Assembly: GCA_023014485.1 (NCBI GenBank)
Contig: JAJOZX010003218.1
Location: 460,582 to 524,581 of the forward strand
Length of the DNA stretch: 64,000 nt
DNA from: Bathynomus jamesi
Lineage: Eukaryota; Arthropoda; Malacostraca; Isopoda; Cirolanidae
Reading direction: 5' to 3'
The notes under the pieces are model-generated. The model ran no database searches, was not told the origin of the DNA, and worked only from the letters and a program-made list of their open reading frames with translations. The translations under genes were made by a program, and so were the position numbers. Within the stretch, counting starts at the first letter, position 1, and each line of letters starts with the position of its first letter. Positions 35,537 to 50,600 of this stretch are shown here, piece by piece.

Positions 35537-38500
35537 CCACTCTTTGGCCAGGATAGAAATTACCCTGCATCAGGATAAAACCAGTTGACCGGCGTGTCAC
35601 GACTTCCAGTTCGTAACATCCACCCTTGAACCGGTGTGTTACGACTCCAAGTTCTCCACGCCTAGTTTTCATCCAAGAAGAAGTAGCCAGCAAGACGTCT
35701 TCAGGACACGTCTCAAGGATTTCGCCATAGAAAATTTTGTTAAGTACAGAGTTTGTTTTTTTAAAGAAATTTATAAACACTTGAAAAGTCAGCATTATTA
35801 ACAGTTAATATTTAGTATGGAGTCAGAATTTACAAGAAACACAGTGAACACTTCAGACACTAGTGATACATTTTTCTTAGTGAAACAGTAATTGTAACAG
35901 AGAGTTAATTGTAACAGAGAGTTAATTGTAACAGATAGTTAATTTCAAGAGAGTTAATTTCAGAGAGTTAATTTCAGTTATTTTCACTATTATATTCAGT
36001 ATAGAATAATTTTATTTTATGTACCTTCCCGTACATTAGAGTGAAATGTTGTTTACATTTTTTATTTTTGTTTGCAAATTTTTTCAAATTATTGAATTGA
36101 ATTGACTTGCAAATTAAGAGAGAGTGTTTATAGAGAGTTTATAGATTTAGAGAGATACTTGAAGTCATTTTTTTGAAGTCATTTTTTTGAAGTCATTTTT
36201 GAAGTCAGTTTTTGAAGTCAGAAGGTTGCACCAAGAGGGTCAACCAAAACAGAGGTTAATCGTCTCCACTTGATAGAGATCAAGTGCAGTCATTTTCCAT
36301 TTTCAGTTAATTTCAAGTCAGATAGTTTCAGAATACTTGACAAGCGTTCAAGTCAGATAGTTTCAGAATACTTGACAAGCGTTCAAGTTAGACAGTTTAA
36401 GTTTCAAGATACTTGACAAGCGTTCAAGTTAGACAGTTTCAAGATACTACTTGATAAGAGTTCAAGTTAGTTTCAGAATACTTGATAAGAGGTCAAGTCA
36501 GAAGGTTGCGCCAAGACGGACAACCGCCCCAGAGATTTATAGAAATACTTGATAGAGTTCAAGTCAGACAGTTTTAATTGAAGTCAGAGTTTTATTTGAA
36601 GTCAGACAGTTTTATTCCAAGTCAGAGAGTTTTATTCCAAGTCAGAGAGTTTTATTTCAAGTCAGAGAGTTTTATTCCAAGTCAGAGAGTTTTATTCCAA
36701 GTCAGAGAGTTTTATTCCAAGTCAGAGTTTAAGTCCCAAGTCATTTCAATGCAGTCAATTGAATTCAACCTTTTCTTTGTAATTTAAGAGAATTTAATTT
36801 AAGAAAATTTAAGTTAAGAATTTAATTCAACCTTTTTTTTGTTGTAAAAGTGAATTTAATTGAACCAGAATTGACCGGTTTGTGTCTTTAGTTTAACTTT
36901 TTTCTTGTTTGTTAGAAGGAAATTGACCGATTTGTCTTTTCTTTTCATGCCATTGCGTATATAAATATATAGGTAAAATGACAAATTTTATTGTTTGTAA
37001 CAAAACCGTTTTTACAAAGGTTGTAACGATTTTGGTAATTATTGTAATGTATATGAGGAACATGCCGTCCCTCCGTTTTGTTTCAACTCTTTTAATTTTT
37101 GTTCTAAGTAGTGTGACAAGCAATCTTTTTTTTAAAGAGCAAAGTGCTCACGAAAAGATGTAATTGTCAATTTCAGACTTATACCCCCGCTTAGTCACTC
37201 AATTCCCGAATGTCGTACTCCAAACTTTGTCTTTTTCTTTTATTTTATTTTAACACCCCCAACCCCAGTTGAACTGTGTCAACCAGAGAAATGGTTCAAC
37301 CATGGTTAATTCCTCTTTGGTACGATGGAACATAACCTCAATTTAGGTTGTGTTTTTTTATATTACAGTATATGTTTAGTTCATTATAGTTTATAATTGA
37401 TTTCTATTCTTAACTTTTTTATTTTTTTTATTTTTTTTATTCGATGAATACTGAGTAATTGTGTTGGTCGAATTTAATTAATTGTGTGTCAAAATATCAA
37501 ATAATTCAAATTCTATCAACATTTAACGAAAGTATGATTTTTCTACTTAACCAGCAAAAATTATTAAACCTTTTAATATTTTTTTTATTATATAAAAATA
37601 ATTTTTAATGTAAAATTTACCTGAGATTATTAAAAGAAAAGTTTGTTCGAAATGCTTTCCTTCCATTTCAATAACTTTTTTATTCTTGGCCGAAACTCAT
37701 CTAAGGTTCGATTTACTTTTATTTTTAAGAGTATTATAAAATTATGTTTAGCTCATTAAAATGCATAATTGATTTATATTTTTAATTTGTATTTTTAATT
37801 TTCTTTTGTTCAATTAATCGTGAGTAACTGTCCTTAAATTGTTATTGTACCATTTGTAAGGTATCAAACGAAAATTATAGTCAAATTGACATACTACTAC
37901 AGTATATGGCTATGAATTTTAGTAGTCGAATTTAATTGTGTCGAAATTCAATTTTAAAACCGTGAGATTTACTTTCATTAATTGTAGGTTCCTCTAAGTT
38001 CGTTTTTTTAATTACCTTATACGTGTAACTGATTATGTAAAATCTATAATCCCAATTGAATTTTATTACTTTTGACACATATTCCCTCCAGTCACTTTTG
38101 CATTAAAACTCGTATGCAAACATCATCATTATAATACATCATAATTATTGCTTACTATATAAAATTCTCGCTCATGCATTTATTCAGTTAATTTAACAAT
38201 CCTCTCAGCTAATCTGTCTTTCGAAATTATAAGATACACACCTTGTACCCAATAAACATAAATACACATTTGACCACAGGTCTATACATCATCCACTACG
38301 TAATTCGATTTGTACCTACAACAGTCAATAAAAACGCATGTATGCACACTATATATACTATATATACAAACCTTATGCTAAAATCATTGGATATCACAAT
38401 AAAACTATTTCATTACGTGTAAGTGCAAACTATGCTATTTAGTCTTAATCATTTTTGCTTTCTAATATATCTTGCTCATGCATTTATTCAGTTAATTGAA

Positions 38501-39563
38501 CAATCCTCTCAACTAATCTGTCCCTCGAAATTGTAAGATACACACTTTGTACCTAGTACACAAAAATACACACTAGACCACAGGACTATACATCATCCAT
38601 TACGTAATTCTATTTTTACCTACAATAGTCAATAAAAATTAGTTTACAGATTGTACGATTTACAGTTTTCCCTTTTATCTGCTATTCATTTTGTATGTAA
38701 TTCTTCCCACAAAAAAAAAAAAAAAAAAAATTTTAAATTTAACAATATCATTCTTTGTCTAACTTCATTGTTTGACTAAGTTAACGTATTAATCCTTTTA
38801 TTCTTTTTACACAAAATTAAAGTATTAATCTTTGAATTTTTTTAATATTTTGTAAGCAAGTGTCATTTTAAAAATTTGATTACTCTGCATTGTACTCAAC
38901 CACGCGAAATCGTTCTGTATAAAATTTGTATTGTAAAGAAAAATTCGTCATCTAACTTGAATTAGTTAGGATGTTATTCTCTTAATTCTATTGTATTAAT
39001 TGTACCCTATTAGATTATTGTATAAATATCATTTTTAAAGGGGAGAGTAATGTAAAAAATGAACAATGAATAATCCATATTCATTTTTACATAAGAACCA
39101 AAATCGCTTAACGCGAGTTTGGATAATAATTTTACTTGTAGCTTCCTATTTTTGTTCGTGTCACAACCCTACGATCTACCATATCTATGGTTTAGTCGTA
39201 TCCATTTTCCATTTGTTTTAGAAGTTATTATAATTAATTATGATTGTCTTGCATCTCACCCTCGTCCCTAGATTATGCATACACATTGCATATAACAGGA
39301 TTGGAACCCGTAGTTGTACTTCTTAGTCATTACTACCCACTCTTTGTCTCTAATTCGTTCTTGTAAATCTTCCTAATAATGATTTGTACTATACGTACAA
39401 ATTCAATAACTATGACGTCACATTTTCCCGTCATTAATTTCCCTTCATCATACAGGGTGGGCGGAAAATAGCTCCATATTTTGGATTGGTAAAAAATACG
39501 TATATTATCCATTTATTTCAGAAGAAATAATATGAAAAGGTAGGCATACATGGTAGGTTTTCT

Positions 39564-40068
39564 CTAAAATTCAATGTGGGCTCCAACTCTTTCCACCAGC
39601 TTCTGGAGCCGCCCAGGAATGGCGTCCACTGACTTTAGCAGGAACTCCGGCGGGATGGAGGACATGACTTCCCGAATTCGGTCCTCCAGTTCTTCCAATG
39701 TCCTCGGTTTGGTGCGGTAGACTTCTTCCTTTACCCACCCCCAAAGAAAGAAGTCGCACGGTGTCAAGTCGGGGCTCCTGGCTGGCCATTGATGTGGACC
39801 ACGACGACCCATCCAACGCCCAGGGAAGTGGGCATCCAGCCACTCACGGACAACAAGAGCGAAGTGCGGAGGGGCGCCATCTTGCATAAATATCAGATCG
39901 TCGATGTTCTCCCATGTGCTGACAACCGGCCAGACCTCGTTTCGCAACATAGCAAGGTACCGCTCAGCATTCATGGTGTTGCGCAGAAGGAACGGGCCCA
40001 CAACCTGATCTGAGGTCATACCACACCACACCGTTACACTGAACCGATTCTGCCATTTTTCAGCGGTA
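39564..40068 (-). pseudogene. Mariner-family transposase, C-terminal fragment (U7)
   Basis: Encodes the same residues as the U5 copy over the 155-codon open frame (39564-40031), with the same missing N-terminus. Confidence 0.9.
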
Positions 40069-40266
40069 ACCGTGCGACTTCTTTCTTTGGGGGTGGGTAA
40101 AGGAAGAGTCTACCGCACCAAACCGAGGACATTGGAAGAACTGGAGGACCGAATTCGGGAAGTCATGTCCTCCATCCCGCCGGAGTTCCTGCTAAAGTCA
40201 GTGGACGCCATTCCTGGGCGGCTCCAAAAGCTGGTGGAAAGAGTTGGAGCCCACATTGAATTTTAG
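40069..40266 (+). pseudogene. Inverted second copy of the transposase 3' end (U7)
   Basis: Same as U5, but the five-G run is kept and a base is missing a little further on, so the frame shifts and then returns at VYRTKPRT. Confidence 0.85.
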
Positions 40267-42093
40267 AGAAAACCTACCATGTATGCCTACCTTTTCATAT
40301 TATTTCTTCTGAAATAAATGGATATATACGTATTTTTTACCAATCCAAAATAGGGAGCTACTTTCCGCCCACCCTGTATATCTAGTATTCAATGTATGAA
40401 AATTCTTTATCATCATCATAATAAAAACTGTACACTCCATAGAAGTCATTATTTATATGTTATGTAGTATAAATACAACTATTATTCAACCATATACCCC
40501 GCCCCCATACGTCCATATCTTATCTTGATCATTATCGTATGTCAATTTTATTAAATATTCATTTTTTTCTCATGAATGCAAAACTTCATGCCTTCGTTCG
40601 AAAACGCAAAAATACGTTCTCGTATTATTTTTTTCATTTTTTATTTTTTATTTTTAAGTGCGTTCACCCCTCAAGATATTCATAAATGCTTAGTAAGTTA
40701 TCAAATTCCGCTCACTACGACAGAATCGAACGCTTCTAACATAAATACCTCCGTTCGCTCTGATTTCAAATTTATAACATATTATAACATATTATTTCGT
40801 AAATAAATTATCTCGTATGTGCTCATGTACTTGTGTTGTACTAATAACCATCTAGTATAAACCATCTAGTATAACCATCTAGTATAACTATATAATATAA
40901 CCATATAATAACCATATATTATAACCATATATTATAACCATATATAATAACCATATATAAATATATAAAAACACTGTAAGAATGGTAAACGACGTAATGT
41001 ACTTCAATGAAACTATAATTAAATGTAATGATTTAATTTATAATGTAAGAATGTACTTTAATAGAACTGTAATGGACAATCATAAGCGAATGTGAAGTAA
41101 TCCATAATTGTAATCGTAATTGTAATGAACCAAAATTAATACGTACTCAGTCGTGTACTTAATTTGTACTTATGTGTACTATTACGAAATGATATCGCCT
41201 TCAGAAATGAAGATTCGGCAAAAATATACGATTAGTTTTTATTTTTATTTTTTTATATTTTATTTGGAATCTTTCAAACATCTGATCATGTGTTTAAAAG
41301 GGGGGAACTTAACCTTCAACTTCGGTCCCCCAACATTTAGGTTTATATTATACATTTATTTGTAAAATTACGACACCTCATTAAGTCACTTCATCAAGTC
41401 ACTTCATTATAGCACTTCATTACGAGCCTCCTTGTTAGCAGCCTCGCTGCGGGGGGGGCAGAGGCCCTTGCCTCCTTAATATTTTTAGATTCCGGCCTGA
41501 GCCATGGTCGAAAGAGGTCGAACTCTACCCCTGTAAATTCAGAGCACTACCTGTATATTTTGAGAAGTAAACCACAGTAAAAGAAGTTTTTTTATCTTTT
41601 CCTTCGAGCCTTGTTCTCTTCAGGAATTTAGTCAGTTAAATCGATAAGTTTAGTACCAAGAGAAAGTATCAGAGTATTATAGCAAGAGAAGAATTAATAA
41701 TCGTCGACCCATAAAGCGAGAGAAAGAGACAACCCAAGCACCAAAGAGATATTGGCATAACAGTCTGGCGAGTCTGCAGCCAAGAGTTTAACAAGAGGCG
41801 GCAGAAAAGAATTAGAATGTTATAGAAGAAATATCCGTTGCTTGCCTCCTAACTAGAACCCCCGTCGATCCGAACCACCCCAGGGCCATAGACGAAGGAG
41901 GATAACAGTCTGGCGACCCTGCCCCAGGATAAGAAAAAGATTTTAAGAAACAGATTTTAAGAAGAAGATTTTAAGAAGAACATTTTATGAGGAAGATTTT
42001 AACAAGAAGATTTTAACAAGAAGATTTTAAGAAGAAGATTTTAACAAGAAGATTTTATCAAGAAGATTTTAACAAGAAGATTTTAACAAGAGG

Positions 42094-45000
42094 CCACTCT
42101 TTGGCCAGGATAGAAATTACCCTGCATCAGGATAAAACCAGTTGACCGACGTGTCACGACTTCCAGTTCGTAACATCCACCCTTGAACCGGTGTGTTACG
42201 ACTCCAAGTTCTCCACGCCTAGTTTTCATCCAAGAAGAAGTAGCCAGCAAGACGTCTTCAGGACACGTCTCAAGGATTTCGCCATAGAAAATTTTGTTAA
42301 GTACAGAGTTTGTTTTTTTAAAGAAATTTATAAACACTTGAAAAGTCAGCATTATTAACAGTTAATATTTAGTATGGAGTCAGAATTTACAAGAAACACA
42401 GTGAACACTTCAGACACTAGTGATACATTTTTCTTAGTGAAACAGTAATTGTAACAGAGAGTTAATTGTAACAGAGTTAATTGTAACAGATAGTTAATTT
42501 CAAGAGAGTTAATTTCAGAGAGTTAATTTCAGTTATTTTCACTATTATATTCAGTATAGAATAATTTTATTTTATGTACCTTCCCGTACATTAGAGTGAA
42601 ATGTTGTTTACATTTTTTATTTTTGTTTGCAAATTTTTTCAAATTATTGAATTGAATTGACTTGCAAATTAAGAGAGAGTGTTTATAGAGAGTTTATAGA
42701 TTTAGAGAGATACTTGAAGTCATTTTTTTGAAGTCATTTTTTTGAAGTCATTTTTGAAGTCAGTTTTTGAAGTCAGAAGGTTGCACCAAGAGGGTCAACC
42801 AAAACAGAGGTTAATCGTCTCCACTTGATAGAGATCAAGTGCAGTCATTTTCCATTTTCAGTTAATTTCAAGTCAGATAGTTTCAGAATACTTGACAAGC
42901 GTTCAAGTCAGATAGTTTCAGAATACTTGACAAGCGTTCAAGTTAGACAGTTTAAGTTTCAAGATACTTGACAAGCGTTCAAGTTAGACAGTTTCAAGAT
43001 ACTACTTGATAAGAGTTCAAGTTAGTTTCAGAATACTTGATAAGAGGTCAAGTCAGAAGGTTGCGCCAAGACGGACAACCGCCCCAGAGATTTATAGAAA
43101 TACTTGATAGAGTTCAAGTCAGACAGTTTTAATTGAAGTCAGAGTTTTATTTGAAGTCAGACAGTTTTATTCCAAGTCAGAGAGTTTTATTCCAAGTCAG
43201 AGAGTTTTATTTCAAGTCAGAGAGTTTTATTCCAAGTCAGAGAGTTTTATTCCAAGTAAGAGAGTTTTATTCCAAGTAAGAGTTTAAGTCCCAAGTCATT
43301 TCAATGCAGTCAATTGAATTCAACCTTTTCTTTGTAATTTAAGAGAATTTAATTTAAGAAAATTTAAGTTAAGAATTTAATTCAACCTTTTTTTTTGTTG
43401 TAAAAGTGAATTTAATTGAACCAGAATTTACCGGTTTGTGTCTTTAGTTTAACCTTTTTTCTTGTTTGTTAGAAGGAAATTGACCGATTTGTCTTTTCTT
43501 TTCATGCCATTGTTGCGTATATAATATATAGGTAAAATGACAAATTTTATTGTTTGTAACAAAACCGTTTTTACAAAGGTTGTAACGATTTTGGTAATTA
43601 TTGTAATGTATATGAGGAACATGCCGTCCCTCCGTTTTGTTTCAACTCTTTTAATTTTTGTTCTAAGTAGTGTGACAAGCAATCTTTTTTTTAAAGAGCA
43701 AAGTGCTCACGAAAAGATGTAATTGTCAATTTCAGACTTATACCCCCGCTTAGTCACTCAATTCCCCCGAATGTCGTACTCCAAACTTTGTCTTTTATTT
43801 TTTTTATTTTAACACCCCCAACCCCAGTTGAACTGTGTCAACCAGAGAAATGGTTCATCCATGGTTAATTCCTCTTTGGTACGATGGAACATAACCTCAA
43901 TTTAGGTTGTGTTTTTTTATATTACAGTATATGTTTAGTTCATTATAGTTTATAATTGATTTCTATTCTTAACTTTTATATTTTTTTATTTTTTTTATTC
44001 GATGAATACTGAGTAATTGTGTTGGTCGAATTTAATTAATTGTCAAAATATCAAATAATTCAAATTCTATCAACATTTAACGAAAGTATGATTTTTCTAC
44101 TTAACATGCAAAAATTATTAAACCTTTTTAATATTTTTTTTATTATATAAAATAATTTTTAATGTAAAATTTACCTGAGATTATTAAAAGAAAAGATTGT
44201 TCGAAATGCTTTCCTTCCATTTCAATAACTTTTTTATTCTTGGCCGAAACTCATCTAAGGTTCGATTTACTTTTATTTTTAAGAGTATTATAAAATTATG
44301 TTAGCTCATTAAAATGCATAATTGATTTATATTTTTAATTTGTATTTTTAATTTTCTTTTGTTCAATTAATCGTGAGTAACTGTCCTTAAATTGTTATTG
44401 TACCATTTGTAAGGTATCAAACGAAAATTATAGTCAAATTGACATACTACTACAGTATATGGCTATGAATTTTAGTAGTCGAATTTAATTGTGTCGAAAT
44501 TCAATTTTAAAACCGTGAGATTTACTTTCATTAATTGTAGGTTCCTCTAAGTTCGTTTTTTTAATTACCTTATACGTGTAACTGATTATGTAAAATCTAT
44601 AATCCCAATTGAATTTTATTACTTTTGACACATATTCCCTCCAGTCACTTTTGCATTAAAACTCGTATGCAAACATCATCATTATAATACATCATAATTA
44701 TTGCTTACTATATATAAATTCTCGCTCATGCATTTATTCAGTTAATTTAACAATCCTCTCAGCTAATCTGTCTTTCGAAATTATAAGATACACACCTTGT
44801 ACCCAATAAACATAAATACACATTTGACCACAGGTCTATACATCATCCACTACGTAATTCGATTTGTACCTACAACAGTCAATAAAAACGCATGTATGCA
44901 CACTGTATATACTATATATACAAACCTTATGCTAAAATCATTGGATATCACAATAAAACTATTTCATTACGTGTAAGTGCAAACTATGCTATTTAGTCTT

Positions 45001-47697
45001 AATCATTTTTGCTTTCTAATATATCTTGCTCATGCATTTATTCAGTTAATTGAACAATCCTCTCAACTAATCTGTCCCTCGAAATTGTAAGATACACACT
45101 TTGTACCTAGTACACAAAAATACACACTAGACCACAGGACTATACATCATCCATTACGTAATTCTATTTTTACCTACAATAGTCAATAAAAATTAGTTTA
45201 CAGATTGTACGATTTACAGTTTTCCCTTTTATCTGCTATTCATTTTGTATGTAATTCTTCCCACAAAAAAAAAAAAAAAAAAATTTATTAAAATTTAACA
45301 ATATCATTCTTTGTCTAACTTCATTGTTTGACTAAGTTAACGCATTAATCCTTTTATTCTTTTTACACAAAATTAAAGTATTAATCTTTGAATTTTTTTT
45401 ATATTTTGTAAGCAAGTGTCATTTTAAAAATTTGATTACTCTGCATTGTACTCAACCACGCGAAATCGTTCTGTATAAAATTTGTATTGTAAAGAAAAAT
45501 TCGTCATCTAACTTGAATTAGTATGTTATTCTCTTAATTCTATTGTATTAATTGTACCCTATTAGATTATTGTATAAATATCATTTTTAAAGGGGAGAGT
45601 AATGTAAAAAATGAACAATGAATAATCCATATTCATTTTTACATAAGAACCAAAATCGCTTAACGCGAGTTTGGATAATAATTTTACTTGTAGCTTCCTA
45701 TTTTTGTTCGTGTCACAACCCTACGATCTACCATATCTATGGTTTAGTCGTATCCATTTTCCATTTGTTATAGAAGTTATTATAATTAATTATGATTGTC
45801 TTGCATCTCACCCTCGTCCCTAGATTATGCATACACATTGCATATAACAGGATTGGAACCCGTAGTTGTACTTCTTAGTCATTACTACCCACTCTTTGTC
45901 TCTAATTCGTTCTTGTAAATCTTCCTAATAATGATTTGTACTATACGTACAAATTCAATAACTATGACGTCACATTTTCCCGTCATTAATTTCCCTTCAT
46001 CATATATCTAGTATTCAATGTATGAAAATTCTTTATCATCATCATAATAAAAACTGTACACTCTATAGAAGTCATTATTTATATGTTATGTAGTATAAAT
46101 ATAACTATTATTCAACCATATACCCCGCCCCCATACGTCCATATCTTATCTTGATAATTATCGTATGTCAATTTTATTAAATATTCATTTTTTTCTCATG
46201 AAATGCAAAACTTCATGCCTTCGTTCGAAAACGCAAAAATACGTTCTCGTATTATTTTTTTCATTTTTATTTTTTATTTTTAAGTGCGTTCACCCCTCAA
46301 GATATTCATAAATGCTTAGTAAGTTATCAAATTCCGCTCACTACGACAGAATCGAACGCTTCTAACATAAATACTCCGTTCGCTCTGATTTCAAATTTAT
46401 AACATATTATAACATATATTTCGTAAATAAATTATCTCGTATGTGCTCATGTACTTGTGTTGTACTAATAACCATCTAGTATAACCATCTAGTATAACCA
46501 TCTAGTATAACCATATATAACCATATATATAACCATATATTATAACCATATATTATAACCATATATAAATATATAAAAACACTGTAAGAATGGTAAACGA
46601 CGTAATGTACTTCAATGAAACTATAATTAAATGTAATGATTTAATTTATAATGTAAGAATGTACTTTAATAGAACTGTAATGGACAATCATAAGCGAATG
46701 TGAAGTAATCCATAATTGTAATCGTAATTGTAATGAACCAAAATTAATACGTACTCAGTCGTGTACTTAATTTGTACTTATGTGTACTATTACGAAATGA
46801 TATCGCCTTCAGAAATGAAGATTCGGCAAAAATATACGATTAGTTTTTATTTTTATTTTTTTATTTTATTTGGAATCTTTCAAACATCTGATCATGTGTT
46901 TAAAAGGGGGGAACTTAACCTTCAACTTCCGTCCCCCAACATTTAGGTTTATATTATACATTTATTTGTAAAATTACGACACCTCATTAAGTCACTTCAT
47001 CAAGTCACTTCATTATAGCACTTCATTACGAGCCTCCCTTGTTAGCAGCCTCGCTGCGGGGAGGGGGCAGAGGCCCTTGCCTCCTTAATATTTTTAGATT
47101 CCGGCCTGAGCCATGGTCGAAAGAGGTCGAACCTCTACCCCTGTAAATTCAGAGCACTACCTGTATATTTTGAGAAGTAAACCACAGTAAAAGAAGTTTT
47201 TTTATCTTTTCCTTCGAGCCTTGTTCTCTTCAGGAATTTAGTCAGTTAAATCGATAAGTTTAGTACCAAGAGAAAGTATCAGAGTATTATAGCAAGAGAA
47301 GAATTAATAATCGTCGACCCATAAAGCGAGAGAAAGAGACAACCCAAGCACCAAAGAAGATATTGGCATAACAGTCTGGCGAGTCTGCAGCCAAGAGTTT
47401 AACAAGAGGCGGCAGAAAAGAATTAGAATGTTATAGAAGAAATATCCGTTGCTTGCCTCCTAACTAGAACCCCGTCGATCCGAACCACCCCAGGGCCATA
47501 GACGAAGGAGGATAACAGTCTGGCGACCCTGCCCCAGGATAAGAAAAGATTTTAAGAAACAGATTTTAAGAAGAAGATTTTAAGAAGAAATTTTATGAGG
47601 AAGATTTTAACAAAAATTTTAACAAGAAGATTTTAAGAAGAAGATTTTAACAAGAAGATTTTAACAAGAAGATTTTAACAAGAGATTTTAACAGAGG
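42094..47697 (+). repeat. Array unit U8 (no mariner insertion)
   Basis: Unit of 5604 bp. It is the second member of the U7-U8 dimer, with the A marker in ACCGRCGTG and an empty mariner target near 46009. Confidence 0.95.
45603..47517 (+). repeat. LTR-like segment of U8
   Basis: Starts TGT after the purine tract and ends ACA. The primer-site-like motif follows at 47521-47533. Confidence 0.4.
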
Positions 47698-50600
47698 CCA
47701 CTCTTTGGCCAGGATAGAAATTACCCTGCATCAGGATAAAACCAGTTGACCGGCGTGTCACGACTTCCAGTTCGTAACATCCACCCTTGAACCGGTGTGT
47801 TACGACTCCAAGTTCTCCACGCCTAGTTTTCATCCAAGAAGAAGTAGCCAGCAAGACGTCTTCAGGACACGTCTCAAGGATTTCGCCATAGAAAATTTTG
47901 TTAAGTACAGAGTTTGTTTTTTTAAAGAAATTTATAAACACTTGAAAAGTCAGCATTATTAACAGTTAATATTTAGTATGGAGTCAGAATTTACAAGAAA
48001 CACAGTGAACACTTCAGACACTAGTGATACATTTTTCTTAGTGAAACAGTAATTGTAACAGAGAGTTAATTGTAACAGAGAGTTAATTGTAACAGATAGT
48101 TAATTTCAAGAGAGTTAATTTCAGAGAGTTAATTTCAGTTATTTTCACTATTATATTCAGTATAGAATAATTTTATTTTATGTACCTTCCCGTACATTAG
48201 AGTGAAATGTTGTTTACATTTTTTATTTTTGTTTGCAAATTTTTTCAAATTATTGAATTGAATTGACTTGCAAATTAAGAGAGAGTGTTTATAGAGAGTT
48301 TATAGATTTAGAGAGATACTTGAAGTCATTTTTTTGAAGTCATTTTTTTGAAGTCATTTTTGAAGTCAGTTTTTGAAGTCAGAAGGTTGCACCAAGAGGG
48401 TCAACCAAAACAGAGGTTAATCGTCTCCACTTGATAGAGATCAAGTGCAGTCATTTTCCATTTTCAGTTAATTTCAAGTCAGATAGTTTCAGAATACTTG
48501 ACAAGCGTTCAAGTCAGATAGTTTCAGAATACTTGACAAGCGTTCAAGTTAGACAGTTTAAGTTTCAAGATACTTGACAAGCGTTCAAGTTAGACAGTTT
48601 CAAGATACTACTTGATAAGAGTTCAAGTTAGTTTCAGAATACTTGATAAGAGGTCAAGTCAGAAGGTTGCGCCAAGACGGACAACCGCCCCAGAGATTTA
48701 TAGAAATACTTGATAGAGTTCAAGTCAGACAGTTTTAATTGAAGTCAGAGTTTTATTTGAAGTCAGACAGTTTTATTCCAAGTCAGAGAGTTTTATTCCA
48801 AGTCAGAGAGTTTTATTTCAAGTCAGAGAGTTTTATTCCAAGTCAGAGAGTTTTATTCCAAGTCAGAGAGTTTTATTCCAAGTCAGAGTTTAAGTCCCAA
48901 GTCATTTCAATGCAGTCAATTGAATTCAACCTTTTCTTTGTAATTTAAGAGAATTTAATTTAAGAAAATTTAAGTTAAGAATTTAATTCAACCTTTTTTT
49001 TGTTGTAAAAGTGAATTTAATTGAACCAGAATTGACCGGTTTGTGTCTTTAGTTTAACTTTTTTTCTTGTTTGTTAGAAGGAAATTGACCGATTTGTCTT
49101 TTCTTTTCATGCCATAGTTGCGTATATAAATATATAGGTAAAATGACAAATTTTATTGTTTGTAACAAAACCGTTTTTACAAAGGTTGTAACGATTTTGG
49201 TAATTATTGTAATGTATATGAGGAACATGCCGTCCCTCCGTTTTGTTTCAACTCTTTTAATTTTTGTTCTAAGTAGTGTGACAAGCAATCTTTTTTTTAA
49301 AGAGCAAAGTGCTCACGAAAAGATGTAATTGTCAATTTCAGACTTATACCCCCGCTTAGTCACTCAATTCCCCAGAATGTCGTACTCCAAACTTTGTCTT
49401 TTTTTTATTTTATTTTAACACCCCCAACCCCAGTTGAACTGTGTCAACCAGAGAAATGGTTCAACCATGGTTAATTCCTCTTTGGTACGATGGAACATAA
49501 CCTCAATTTAGGTTGTGTTTTTTTATATTACAGTATATGTTTAGTTCATTATAGTTTATAATTGATTTCTATTCTTAACTTTTTTATTTTTTTTATTTTT
49601 TTTATTCGATGAATACTGAGTAATTGTGTTGGTCGAATTTAATTAATTGTCAAAATATCAAATAATTCAAATTCTATCAACATTTAACGAAAGAGTATGA
49701 TTTTTCTACTTAACCAGCAAAAATTATTAAACCTTTTTAATATTTTTTTTATTATATAAAAATAATTTTTAATGTAAAATTTACCTGAGATTATTAAAAG
49801 AAAAGTTTGTTCGAAATGCTTTCCTTCCATTTCAATAACTTTTTTATTCTTGGCCGAAACTCATCTAAGGTTCGATTTACTTTTATTTTTAAGAGTATTA
49901 TAAAATTATGTTTAGCTCATTAAAATGCATAATTGATTTATATTTTTAATTTGTATTTTTAATTTTCTTTTGTTCAATTAATCGTGAGTAACTGTCCTTA
50001 AATTGTTATTGTACCATTTGTAAGGTATCAAACGAAAATTATAGTCAAATTGACATACTACTACAGTATATGGCTATGAATTTTAGTAGTCGAATTTAAT
50101 TGTGTCGAAATTCAATTTTAAAACCGTGAGATTTACTTTCATTAATTGGAGGTTCCTCTAAGTTCGTTTTTTTAATTACCTTATACGTGTAACTGATTAT
50201 GTAAAATCTATAATCCCAATTGAATTTTATTACTTTTGACACATATTCCCTCCAGTCACTTTTGCATTAAAACTCGTATGCAAACATCATCATTATAATA
50301 CATCATAATTATTGCTTACTATATATAAATTCTCGCTCATGCATTTATTCAGTTAATTTAACAATCCTCTCAGCTAATCTGTCTTTCGAAATTATAAGAT
50401 ACACACCTTGTACCCAATAAACATAAATACACATTTGACCACAGGTCTATACATCATCCACTACGTAATTCGATTTGTACCTACAACAGTCAATAAAAAC
50501 GCATGTATGCACACTGTATATACTATATATACAAACCTTATGCTAAAATCATTGGATATCACAATAAAACTATTTCATTACGTGTAAGTGCAAACTATGC

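Larger units (their letters stand above)
39453..40376. mobile_element. Fold-back mariner-like element in U7
   Basis: 924 bp with TA on each side. Left arm 39453-39762, loop 39763-40068 (306 bp), right arm 40069-40376. Same insertion point as U2. The right arm lacks one A in GGAAGAAG near 40105 and has shorter A/T runs near its end. Confidence 0.95.
39051..41907 (+). repeat. LTR-like segment of U7, split by mariner
   Basis: Starts TGT after the purine tract and ends ACA. The primer-site-like motif follows at 41911-41923. Interrupted by the mariner at 39453-40376. Confidence 0.4.
35537..42093 (+). repeat. Array unit U7 (with mariner insertion)
   Basis: Unit of 6557 bp with the mariner at 39453-40376. 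It belongs to the U5/U9/U11 class by GAATTGACCGG and GGTTCAACCATGG, but has T where those have G in ATTGKAGG, so it is also mosaic. Confidence 0.95.

Noticed and set aside
36578..36787. 69-codon plus-strand frame rich in Lys, Ser and Phe
   Set aside because: It is a direct translation of the 20-bp minisatellite. It opens only where the copy lengths happen to keep frame (also 48739-48948 and 60953-61162).
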